From NCBI GenBank assembly GCA_023488925.1, contig JAMDDA010000082.1:1-7884 (forward strand): DNA of 7,884 nucleotides, read 5' to 3'. This DNA comes from Actinomycetota bacterium (GTDB lineage Bacteria; Actinomycetota; Thermoleophilia; RBG-16-64-13). Below the pieces are notes generated by a model that was not told the DNA's origin, did not search any database, and worked only from the letters and a program-made list of their open reading frames with translations. The translations under genes were made by a program, and so were the position numbers. Shown here one piece after another: positions 1 through 5,493 of this stretch (positions are counted from its first letter, which is position 1; each line of letters begins with the position of its first letter).

Positions 1-22
1 CTCGAGAAGGGCCCGCTCCTCT
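1..22. repeat. Left copy of a 22-bp perfect inverted repeat
   Basis: Positions 1-22 are the exact reverse complement of 443-464. The match ends at the next inner base (23 against 442). The outer end of the left copy coincides with the first base of the window, so the match may extend further left in the genome. Both copies lie in coding sequence and encode the same ERALLE peptide in the same phase. Twenty-two perfect bases within 464 bp is too long to be a likely coincidence, even in GC-rich DNA. Confidence 0.85.
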
Positions 23-270
23 TCTTTGCCGCTGGCGAGGCGACGAAGGGCCTCGCAGGTGGTCGCCACCTCCGTGTCAGCGGGATCACCTGTGTTCGCT
101 CGGGCGTCGGCGGGCGGTCGGGATGACCGCGAGCGGAGGGCGCACGCCCCGCAGACCCTGAGCAGCGCTCCGTCCTCCGTTTCGATGAGGTGGGTTTTCT
201 CGTCGAGGGGGGCCTCACAGAGCGCACACTGGTCGCCGGTCATCGGGGAGGTGTCCCACTCGTTGTCCAT
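1..270 (-). CDS. N-terminal zinc-ribbon segment of a zinc-ribbon/coiled-coil protein (3' end outside or displaced)
   Basis: ATG at 270 reading leftward, with GGAGG at 283-279 eight bases upstream; the frame is open for 90 codons to the window edge. The peptide carries Cys15, Cys18, Cys40 and Cys43 (C-x2-C, 21 residues, C-x2-C), a typical small zinc ribbon in which CALC and CGAC form the two knuckles. A charged, flexible stretch (about 47-70) follows, then the start of a helix (about 72-90) ending in KEEERALLE. The last codons lie in the 22-bp inverted repeat. The plus-strand open frame from 444 contains the same ERALLE in the same phase and continues as a coiled coil, so this is very probably the 5' end of that gene in inverted orientation. 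The ribbon may bind zinc and contact nucleic acid or protein, but no specific function can be assigned. I am confident it is coding and less so about how it ends. Confidence 0.72.
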   Translation of the reverse strand, partial: MDNEWDTSPMTGDQCALCEAPLDEKTHLIETEDGALLRVCGACALRSRSSRPPADARANTGDPADTEVATTCEALRRLASGKEEERALLE

Positions 271-286
271 CTCGTTTGCCTCCAGT

Positions 287-335
287 CTCCCGCGACATCC
301 GCGGGAGCGGGGATGGCCTCCCGGGGACCGGGAGG
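287..335 (-). promoter_or_regulatory. Two GC-rich hairpins in the zinc-ribbon gene's leader
   Basis: In the predicted leader (read leftward) the first hairpin has arms 335-328 and 324-317 (8 bp, 3-nt loop). The second has arms 307-300 and 294-287 (8 bp, 5-nt loop) and ends three bases before the GGAGG ribosome site at 283-279. The arms of the two hairpins share the CTCCCG/CGGGAG sequence, so the 5' arm of the first could pair instead with the 3' arm of the second. The CCTCC in the first hairpin is also complementary to GGAGG. This layout could control translation, but GC-rich DNA produces such pairings easily and no known riboswitch family is recognised. Confidence 0.4.
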
Positions 336-356
336 GGTCTTCAAGGCCGGGGAGCA

Positions 357-392
357 AGTATAGCAGCGGTGTTCCCGGTGGTAGCACCGCTG
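357..392 (-). promoter_or_regulatory. Extended -10 promoter with abutting dyad, for the zinc-ribbon gene
   Basis: Reading leftward, TG-C-TATACT (365-357) is a good extended -10 element (TGnTATAAT type). No convincing -35 is visible, which extended -10 promoters can tolerate. Directly upstream, and overlapping it by two bases, is a perfect 8-bp dyad: CAGCGGTG and CACCGCTG (364-371 and 385-392) with a 13-base spacer. A dyad touching the -10 is well placed for a repressor. The predicted RNA start near 350 gives a leader of about 80 nt. No binding protein can be identified. Confidence 0.45.
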
Positions 393-442
393 GGTCATGG
401 TGTTTGGTCACGCCGAAGGATATGGTAGAAGTGGTCCGTTGG

Positions 443-464
443 AGAGGAGCGGGCCCTTCTCGAG
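443..464. repeat. Right copy of a 22-bp perfect inverted repeat
   Basis: This is the partner of 1-22 in opposite orientation, and it marks the point where the plus-strand coiled-coil frame becomes plausible coding sequence. Upstream of it the same frame meets a TAG stop at 426-428 with no start codon in between. The 420 bases between the copies hold the zinc-ribbon coding segment and its promoter region. Inverting the segment joins codon GAG 90 of the minus frame to codon CGC at 465 with no frame change. Confidence 0.85.
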
Positions 465-1187
465 CGCGTCGCGGAGCTGCTGACGGCACTGACCACCGAT
501 CTCGCCTACTGGCAGAAACAGGCCCTGCACCTCGAGAGCCGGATCCGGACACTGGAGGGAGAACTCGCCCGCACCCGGGAACGGCTCCAGAAGACCCAGG
601 AGATCCTTGCTGCCCCGGCCGCCGCGGCTTCCGCCCCCGCGGAGGTCCCGGCACCATCCGCCGGTCGGGAATGCGCGACGCCGCACTTCCCCCCCCGCGC
701 CCCCGAAGTGGCGGTGCAGGAGGCCGCCTTCTCCGTGGAAGACATCCGGGCCATCCAGCGACTCTTCAACGAGTCCCCTTTCACCGAGAAGTTGCGCAGC
801 GTGCGCCGCAGCCTGGGTCGGCCCATAGTCAACGTGGCCCCAGTCCAATCCGCCGGCAAGAGCGCCCTGGTCACGGTGGCCTGGGAGATCGTCTGGTACC
901 AGTACCTGATCGAGTTGGGAGAGGCGGGGGAAAGCCCCGGCTCCGCCACCCTCTTCGCGGAAGGCATGGAGCTCACCGAGCTCTCCGACGGCTTCAAGCA
1001 GCCGAACGCCGCCCTCGACGACCAGGGCCGGCTCGACGCCTCCGAGATCGAGGTCTCCCTGCTCAAAGAAGATCAGGACACCCGGCTTTTGTCAGACATG
1101 TCGGCCGCCGACGAGGCGGCCCTCGAAGACGCCACCGAGGAGGTCTGGGACCGCCACTCCCTTCCGGAGTTCAAGTGGGACGACTGA
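447..1187 (+). CDS. Coiled-coil and C-terminal domain segment of the same zinc-ribbon protein (5' end displaced)
   Basis: The frame is open from 429 (after TAG 426-428) to TGA 1185-1187, but has no ATG, GTG or TTG before GTG 708. The peptide from 447 is clearly protein-like before 708: a helix with heptad-like leucines (LLERVAELLTAL, then LESRIRTLEGELARTRERL) over about 447-600 predicts a coiled coil. An Ala/Pro-rich linker spans about 606-690. A conserved-looking C-terminal domain (about 720-1180) includes SVRRSLGRPIVNV and AWEIVWYQYLIELG, and the protein ends in an acidic tail. I do not recognise a named family. GTG 708 would discard the coiled coil and has no good ribosome site, so the real start is most likely the ATG in the inverted segment at 270. 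The rebuilt protein has 330 residues. As drawn here the gene is broken: either a rearrangement or an assembly error. Confidence 0.68.
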   Translation, partial: ERALLERVAELLTALTTDLAYWQKQALHLESRIRTLEGELARTRERLQKTQEILAAPAAAASAPAEVPAPSAGRECATPHFPPRAPEVAVQEAAFSVEDIRAIQRLFNESPFTEKLRSVRRSLGRPIVNVAPVQSAGKSALVTVAWEIVWYQYLIELGEAGESPGSATLFAEGMELTELSDGFKQPNAALDDQGRLDASEIEVSLLKEDQDTRLLSDMSAADEAALEDATEEVWDRHSLPEFKWDD

Positions 1188-1239
1188 CGAAACCCCTGGC
1201 ACGCCTCGACCCCGGGGGGCGTTCGGGCCGTCACCGACC

Positions 1240-1271
1240 GCCGCGGCGATGGAGAGTCGAGGCGCCGCGGC
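1240..1271 (+). terminator. Possible hairpin terminator after the coiled-coil gene
   Basis: A perfect 9-bp GC-only stem (1240-1248 with 1263-1271) and a 14-nt loop lie about 50 bases past the TGA at 1187. There is no T-tract after it, so it is not a classical intrinsic terminator; it could be a Rho-assisted or U-less terminator, or an operator dyad. The rest of 1188-1323 shows no gene on either strand. Confidence 0.3.
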
Positions 1272-1297
1272 AATAGAGGCTGTAGAGAATCGAGGCG
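1252..1297. repeat. Direct repeat of 13 nt, possible operator half-sites
   Basis: GAGAGTCGAGGCG (1252-1264) recurs as GAGAATCGAGGCG (1285-1297), matching at 12 of 13 bases. The repeat starts are 33 bp apart, close to three helical turns, so the copies face the same side of the DNA. The second copy ends 26 bases before the -35 of the regulator promoter at 1324. The placement suits binding sites for the regulator itself, but this is inference from spacing only. Confidence 0.3.
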
Positions 1298-1323
1298 GAT
1301 CTCCGAGAAAGCGCACAACGCTG

Positions 1324-1352
1324 TTGGACTGGGCGCGGCCTTCTGCTAGAGT
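1324..1352 (+). promoter_or_regulatory. Sigma-70-type promoter of the SufR-like regulator gene
   Basis: TTGGAC (1324-1329), a 17-bp spacer and TAGAGT (1347-1352) make a strong match to the housekeeping consensus in its actinobacterial form. Transcription should begin near 1359. This favours ATG 1397 (leader of about 38 nt, with a ribosome site) over ATG 1370, which would leave about 10 nt and no ribosome site. Confidence 0.6.
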
Positions 1353-1396
1353 CTTGGATAGCTCGCGAAATGCGGTCCGCGTCGGCAGGTGGCACG

Positions 1397-2101
1397 ATGT
1401 ACAGAGTCCGACCCGATATTCTCACTGTCAGCAAGGCCCTCGGAGAGGAGACGCGGTTCGCCATCTTCCAGGCCGTCGCCGAGGCGGAGACCCCCCTTAC
1501 CGTCAAGGACCTCGTGGCCCGCTTCGGAATGCACCACAGTGCCATCCGCATCCACCTGAACAGGCTAGAAGAAGCGGGACTCATCTTCTCCCGGAGACAG
1601 CACCAAAAAGGCGCGGTGGGTCGCCCTCAGCTCGGTTTCCTTCCCAGCGAGACCGCCCTAAACATTTCCCTTCCTCCCCGCAACTACGAGTTCCTCGCGC
1701 GGCTGGCGATCGACTTCATGGCCCGGGCGACCGATGACGCGCGGGAAGCGGAGGCATTCGGTCACGAGTGGGGGAGGGAGTACATCCGCTCCACGGCCCA
1801 CGGCGTCGACGGGCCCTTGCCCCTGGAGGATGCCCTGAGCGTGCTGCGCGAAGAGGCGCTCCGCCTGGGAGGCAGGCTCGAGATCGCCGGACTCGACGGT
1901 CGGGGGTTCGCCCTCTTGGAGCGGAACTGTATCTTCGGCGAGCTGTCCCCGAAGTACGAACCTCTCGTCTGCGATCTGCACCAAAGCGTCATGCGCGGCA
2001 TGCTGACCGAGCTTACCGGCGACGCTTTCCGCTGGGAGAGCGCGAGCACCCTTGCCCGCGGCGATGGCCGCTGCCTGGTGCGCATCTCGCCTGCGGCTTA
2101 G
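1397..2101 (+). CDS. SufR/ArsR-like winged-helix regulator with C-terminal cysteine sensor domain (COG2345 type)
   Basis: A 234-residue transcription factor. Residues about 10-80 form a winged helix: a helix beginning SKALGEETRFAIF, a recognition-helix region near HHSAIRIHLNRLEEAGLI, and a wing ending in GRPQL, the pattern of ArsR/COG2345 proteins. The C-terminal half carries NC at 177-178, Cys192, His195 and Cys226 in GDGRCLVRI. This Cys spacing resembles SufR-type regulators, which hold an Fe-S cluster and control Fe-S assembly or redox genes. The ligands here are inferred by resemblance, and no suf genes are in the window. ATG 1397 is preferred over ATG 1370 because AGGTGG (1387-1392) precedes it and the promoter at 1324-1352 leaves almost no leader for 1370. 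The gene stands alone, convergent with the redox operon to its right, and may regulate itself through the repeat upstream. Confidence 0.8.
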   Translation: MYRVRPDILTVSKALGEETRFAIFQAVAEAETPLTVKDLVARFGMHHSAIRIHLNRLEEAGLIFSRRQHQKGAVGRPQLGFLPSETALNISLPPRNYEFLARLAIDFMARATDDAREAEAFGHEWGREYIRSTAHGVDGPLPLEDALSVLREEALRLGGRLEIAGLDGRGFALLERNCIFGELSPKYEPLVCDLHQSVMRGMLTELTGDAFRWESASTLARGDGRCLVRISPAA

Positions 2102-2107
2102 CCCGCT

Positions 2108-2131
2108 CGGCGGAAGTACCGATCACCGCCG
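2108..2131 (+). terminator. Short hairpin after the regulator gene
   Basis: CGGCGG (2108-2113) pairs with CCGCCG (2126-2131) seven bases after the TAG at 2101. The stem is short and only a weak run of mixed pyrimidines follows. It is the best candidate for stopping the regulator transcript, but the evidence is thin. Confidence 0.25.
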
Positions 2132-2216
2132 CGTTCCTTGCTCTCCGGCTCGCTGGATGGCGCAGCACTCCAATACTCAGCGGGGTGCCGGTGTTTTATC
2201 TCGCCACCGCCTTACT

Positions 2217-2246
2217 GACTACCGTTTCCCCCAGGCAGCGGTAGTC
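2217..2246. terminator. Hairpin between convergent genes
   Basis: GACTACCG (2217-2224) and CGGTAGTC (2239-2246) form a perfect 8-bp stem with a 14-nt loop. It sits six bases past the end of the minus-strand oxidoreductase gene (2252). It could stop transcripts from both sides. There is no T-tract on either strand, so termination is inferred from position and symmetry only. Confidence 0.4.
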
Positions 2247-2251
2247 TCGCC

Positions 2252-4312
2252 TCACGACCCCGCCGCCACCAAGAGAGGACGATGGCAACGTAGGCAACGC
2301 GCGGCCTCCCGGCGCGCCTGGGCGTTTGTGAAGCCGAGCTCGGTATGGGCAAAACCGCGCTTGCGGATTTCCGGCTCGAGCATGGGCATCGCCTCGCGCC
2401 TGCCGTAGTCGCCGCCCTCGCGCAGCTCGTACCAACTCTGCTGGGCTCCGAGCTGCACGGCCAGCCTCTTGACCTTGTCCTGCAGGTCCTCCACCACGGG
2501 CTGCCCCCGGAGGTGGCAGTCGATGTACTTGGCCGCGGTTTTCCCGGCGTGGATGGCTTCAATGACCGAAGCGCCTCCGCTGACCGCGTCCCCCCCCACG
2601 AAGACCCCCGGCTTGGTGGTCATGAGGGTGCGGGGGTCCATCTCCAGATAGCCCCACTTGTTGGTGGCCACGGCCGGGTCTTCGGTGAAGGGCGCGAAAT
2701 CCGGCTGCTGGCCCACGGCAGCGATGACGGAGTCGGCCTCCAGGTAGAAAGGATCGTCCGCGGTCGGTACCGGAGAACGGCGCCCGCTCTCGTCGGGCGG
2801 TCCGAGCTCCATCTGCTGGCAGAAGAGGCCGCGGACGCAGACGTCGCCTTCGCAACGGACCGGAGCGGCAAGAAACCGGAACTCGACTCCCTCCTCCATG
2901 GCCTCGTCGACCTCCCAGGGGTTGGCCGGCATCTGCTCCCGGGCTCGGCGGTAGACCACGGTGACCTCTTTGGCCCCCAGGCGCACGCAGGTACGAGCGG
3001 CATCCATGGCCGAGTTGCCTCCCCCGACGACCAGCACTCTCTCTCCGATCTCCACCTGCTCACCCAGGGCCACGCGGCGCAGGAAGTCGATGGCATCCAT
3101 GGAGCCGGGCAGGTCCTCCCCGGGGATGCGCAGCTTCTTGCCGGAGTGCGCCCCGATGGCGATGAAGGTGGCGGCGAAACCCATCTCTTCCAGGTCGGCG
3201 AAGCGCACGTCGCGCCCCAGCGCCTGGTTGTAGCGGATCTCCACCCCCTCGTGCTCGATCAGCTCCACTTCCCGGCGCAGGACGGCCTTGGGAAGTCGAT
3301 ACTCGGGAATCCCCACGTAGAGCATGCCCCCGGGAACCGGGAGGGCTTCGAAGATCACCGGGCGGTAGCCCAACCGGGCCAGGTAGTAGCCGGCGGAGAG
3401 GCCCGCCGGCCCGGCCCCCACCACCGCCACCCGCTGCCCTGCGACACCGGCGCGAGAGGCCACCGGACCCCGGCTTGGCCGCGCCGTGACCTCCTCCCCG
3501 ACCTCGTCGGGAGCCTCCCCCAAGTCGACCGCGGTTTCGTGGCCCGCGGCCACCGCCGGGGCGTGGCCGCGTTCCCGGCTCACGTCGATGATCGCCTCGG
3601 CCCGGTCGGCTGCCCAACGTTTGAGAAAGTTGATGGCGATGGGCTCGCTTACCTGCGTCAGCGTGCAGTTGCCCTCGCAGGGGTGATGACAGGTACGGCC
3701 GATCACCGCGGGCAGGGGATTGTCCCGCTTGACGATTTCCGTGGCCAGATGCGGGTGCTCCTCCCGGGTCTGGAAGATGTAGCTCGGGCAGTCCACCGTG
3801 GAAGGGCAGGTGGAGCGACAGGGAGCCGTCACCCAGCCGAGGGCGTTCTCCTCCGGGCAGGTGAGGCCGGCCACATGGGCCGCGAAATGATCGGCGCCCA
3901 CCTGGAGCAGGCCGAGGATCGGGTCCCGCACCGTGTCGGCGATGCCGCACCAGGCTGCGTCACCGACCTGCTCGGCCAACACCCGCAGCTGCTCCAAGTC
4001 CTGTGGGGTTCCGGTCCCTCCGGCCAAGCGCCGCAGGCAACGACGCATGATGTCGGTGCCAATGCGGCAGGGGGCACAGCGGCCGCAGGACTCCCTTTGC
4101 ACCAGATCGAGGTACTGCAGACCGAGCGAGACGAAGCACACGTCGGGCCCTGCCACCACGCCCCGCCAGGAGACCACCGCCCGGACGTCGGCCAAGTCAT
4201 CCCGGCGAAGACGGGCAATGACCTCATCCGAGCTCGGGCCCCCGTAGCGATCACTCAGGGCCGCAGACAAGGGTCTCGCGGCCTGTTCCACGAGCAACCG
4301 TCCGTCGTCCAC
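2252..4312 (-). CDS. NuoF-type Fe-S domain fused to GltD/NfnB-like FAD-NAD(P)H oxidoreductase
   Basis: A cytoplasmic electron-transfer flavoprotein of 686 residues from GTG 4312, chosen because AAGGAGG (4324-4318) lies five bases upstream; ATG 4345 and TTG 4384 have poorer sites. Residues about 45-145 match the C-terminal 4Fe-4S domain of NuoF (ESCGRCAPCRIG; Cys76, 79, 82 and distant Cys122). Residues 165-216 hold the two GltD-type Fe-S sets (Cys165, 169, 175; Cys208, 212, 216). A linker of about 50 residues rich in Ala, Gly and Glu follows. The FAD site is GAGPAG at 299-304 and the NAD(P)H site GGGNSAMD at 430-437 with VYRR at 453-456; the second FAD motif includes GGDAVSGG. CLRC near the C-terminus (673-676) looks like the remnant of an Fe-S domain. 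The NuoF FMN/NADH domain is absent, so nucleotide chemistry must occur in the GltD part. Such fusions serve as NAD(P)H modules of anaerobic redox complexes; the partner is unknown. It is probably the last gene of the operon, 78 bases after DUF2284. Confidence 0.88.
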   Translation of the reverse strand: MDDGRLLVEQAARPLSAALSDRYGGPSSDEVIARLRRDDLADVRAVVSWRGVVAGPDVCFVSLGLQYLDLVQRESCGRCAPCRIGTDIMRRCLRRLAGGTGTPQDLEQLRVLAEQVGDAAWCGIADTVRDPILGLLQVGADHFAAHVAGLTCPEENALGWVTAPCRSTCPSTVDCPSYIFQTREEHPHLATEIVKRDNPLPAVIGRTCHHPCEGNCTLTQVSEPIAINFLKRWAADRAEAIIDVSRERGHAPAVAAGHETAVDLGEAPDEVGEEVTARPSRGPVASRAGVAGQRVAVVGAGPAGLSAGYYLARLGYRPVIFEALPVPGGMLYVGIPEYRLPKAVLRREVELIEHEGVEIRYNQALGRDVRFADLEEMGFAATFIAIGAHSGKKLRIPGEDLPGSMDAIDFLRRVALGEQVEIGERVLVVGGGNSAMDAARTCVRLGAKEVTVVYRRAREQMPANPWEVDEAMEEGVEFRFLAAPVRCEGDVCVRGLFCQQMELGPPDESGRRSPVPTADDPFYLEADSVIAAVGQQPDFAPFTEDPAVATNKWGYLEMDPRTLMTTKPGVFVGGDAVSGGASVIEAIHAGKTAAKYIDCHLRGQPVVEDLQDKVKRLAVQLGAQQSWYELREGGDYGRREAMPMLEPEIRKRGFAHTELGFTNAQARREAARCLRCHRPLLVAAGS

Positions 4313-4390
4313 CGGTTCCTCCTTCCCGCCTTGCACCGTGACCATCGGCCGGGGCCGAACGTGGCGTGCTACCCGGTTCTGCAACAGCCC

Positions 4391-4903
4391 CTAGTCCAAG
4401 AAGACGAAGCTCACCCGCAGGTACCCCTCGGAGCCCATGCGTTCGACCCCGAGCCCCTCCAGAGTCTTGAACGTGTCGATGCCCGCCATCGCGGACTCGG
4501 GACGCAGGTCGAGCACGTGCCGGCATCCGGCGGCGGGGTATCCGCATTCCGAACATGTATAACAGGGCGTCACCGCCACGGCGAGCGCCCAGTAGAAGCC
4601 CCGCGCGAACGCAGCCCTCTCGAGGGCCAGGGCGGCGGGAAAGAGCTCACGGCCGTCGACGCCGGTCAGCACCACCACCCGCCGATACCGACGCAGGAGG
4701 GGGATCAACTCCCGCGGCCCCCAGGCCCGGTCGTTGCACGTCCATCGCCGGCCCCACGCCGGGCAGGAATAGCGGCACTTGAGGATCGTGCGCTCGTCGA
4801 AAGCGACGGCCTCGACAGGCACGAGCCAGGCCTCGACCCCAGTGCATTCCAGGTGCGCGCGCGCACCGTGCAGAAGGTCGTCGAGAAGGCGCTCGATGGT
4901 CAC
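4391..4903 (-). CDS. DUF2284 predicted metal-binding protein
   Basis: A 170-residue protein of the DUF2284 (COG5423) type, a family with conserved cysteines and no settled function. Visible hallmarks are Cys43, Cys47 and Cys56 in CRYSCPAWGRRWTC, a second cluster Cys114, Cys117, Cys120 and Cys127 in CYTCSECGYPAAGC, and the C-terminal RPESAMAGIDTFKTLEGLG, where family members have an R-P-x-x-E-A-x-G-I-D-like motif. Seven cysteines suit one or two metal or Fe-S sites. There is no signal peptide or membrane helix. The GTG start at 4903-4901 overlaps the TGA of the Nudix gene (GTGA), the usual sign of translational coupling. A longer frame from GTG 4966 exists but would overlap the Nudix gene by 67 bases and adds nothing family-like. 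Placement before a flavin/Fe-S oxidoreductase fits a redox accessory role, which is inference. Confidence 0.8.
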   Translation of the reverse strand: MTIERLLDDLLHGARAHLECTGVEAWLVPVEAVAFDERTILKCRYSCPAWGRRWTCNDRAWGPRELIPLLRRYRRVVVLTGVDGRELFPAALALERAAFARGFYWALAVAVTPCYTCSECGYPAAGCRHVLDLRPESAMAGIDTFKTLEGLGVERMGSEGYLRVSFVFLD

Positions 4904-5493
4904 CCGAGCATTGTAGAGGAGCCCCGCGGAAGAATCCACCGGGGAATCACCAGACCGGCCAGCCACGCGCGGTAGGCGAAACGGCCGAATCCGCTGGCCG
5001 CAAGCAACGGTACGACCTCGGCCATGAAACGCTCCGCAGGAAACCAGCGGGAGGACTCCACCTCCTTGCGGTCCACCGGGTCGGGCTCACCGGAGACATG
5101 GTCGGCCAGGAGGACGTGGGAGATCCAGGGGCGGCGCCGTTCCCCGACAGAGAAGACCGCACGCACGCGCAGGAGATAGCGCACCACGCGCACGTCGAGG
5201 CCGGTCTCCTCGTACACTTCGCGCTGCGCCCCCTCGGTCAAAGACTCCCCGGGGCCCACCCCGCCGGCCGGTACCCAGAAGATTCCGGGAGGCTCCGAGG
5301 GTTTGCGCACCACGGCCAGATCCCGCCCGCGCTGGACGAACACGGTGACGTCGTGAAAACGCCGGTCGCCGCAGACCCGCTCGATCAGATCGAGTTCCCA
5401 GGAGCGCAGCGGCTGCTCGCGAAAGACTTCCAAGGGCAGCCCACAGAGCGCTTCCGCCTCGCGCAGCCGCTCCTCGCCGGGATCGTGGGTCAG
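4900..5493 (-). CDS. Nudix hydrolase, probable CTG start
   Basis: The Nudix box is complete: G-x5-E-x7-R-E-V-x-E-E-x-G-L at residues 77-99 (counted from CTG), with catalytic REVYEE. The family hydrolyses nucleoside diphosphates linked to another group; the substrate cannot be told from this sequence. The C-terminal part (HVLLADHVSGEP, ESSRWFP) is ordinary for the family. The first conventional start is TTG 5433, but the 20 codons before it read as convincing protein (GEERLREAEALCGLPLEVF). That stretch begins at CTG 5493-5491, which overlaps the TGA of the upstream gene (CTGA) and has GGGGAGG (5508-5502) eight bases ahead. I therefore favour CTG, giving 197 residues; with TTG it is 177. The end overlaps the DUF2284 start by four bases. 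Confidence 0.85.
   Translation of the reverse strand: MTHDPGEERLREAEALCGLPLEVFREQPLRSWELDLIERVCGDRRFHDVTVFVQRGRDLAVVRKPSEPPGIFWVPAGGVGPGESLTEGAQREVYEETGLDVRVVRYLLRVRAVFSVGERRRPWISHVLLADHVSGEPDPVDRKEVESSRWFPAERFMAEVVPLLAASGFGRFAYRAWLAGLVIPRWILPRGSSTMLG

Noticed and set aside
371..392. T-box-like sequence (GTAGCACCGCT) on the plus strand
   Set aside because: It matches the T-box core only partly, there is no stem I or specifier loop upstream, and no amino-acid-related gene follows. The sequence is explained by the dyad at 364-392.
26..1276. 416-codon open frame on the plus strand across the left region
   Set aside because: The translation is Arg/Gly/Pro-rich and featureless, and it crosses both the promoter region and the coiled-coil gene. 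The zinc ribbon and coiled coil in other frames are far better protein.
2282..2296. CxxCH haem c-like motif (CLRCH) near the C-terminus of the oxidoreductase, tempting beside a CcmC-like gene
   Set aside because: The protein has no signal peptide and is cytoplasmic, and CLRC is a common Fe-S-type ending in this family. Covalent haem attachment is unlikely.
4912..4917. TACAAT on the minus strand six bases before the DUF2284 GTG, as for a leaderless promoter
   Set aside because: It lies in the last codons of the Nudix gene, has a poor -35, and the GTGA overlap already explains expression by coupling. An internal promoter remains possible but unsupported.
2345..4975. 876-codon open frame on the plus strand opposite the oxidoreductase and DUF2284 genes
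   Set aside because: It is an antisense shadow caused by high GC at third positions. Its translation has no recognisable domain, while the minus strand carries clear Fe-S, FAD and NAD(P)H motifs.
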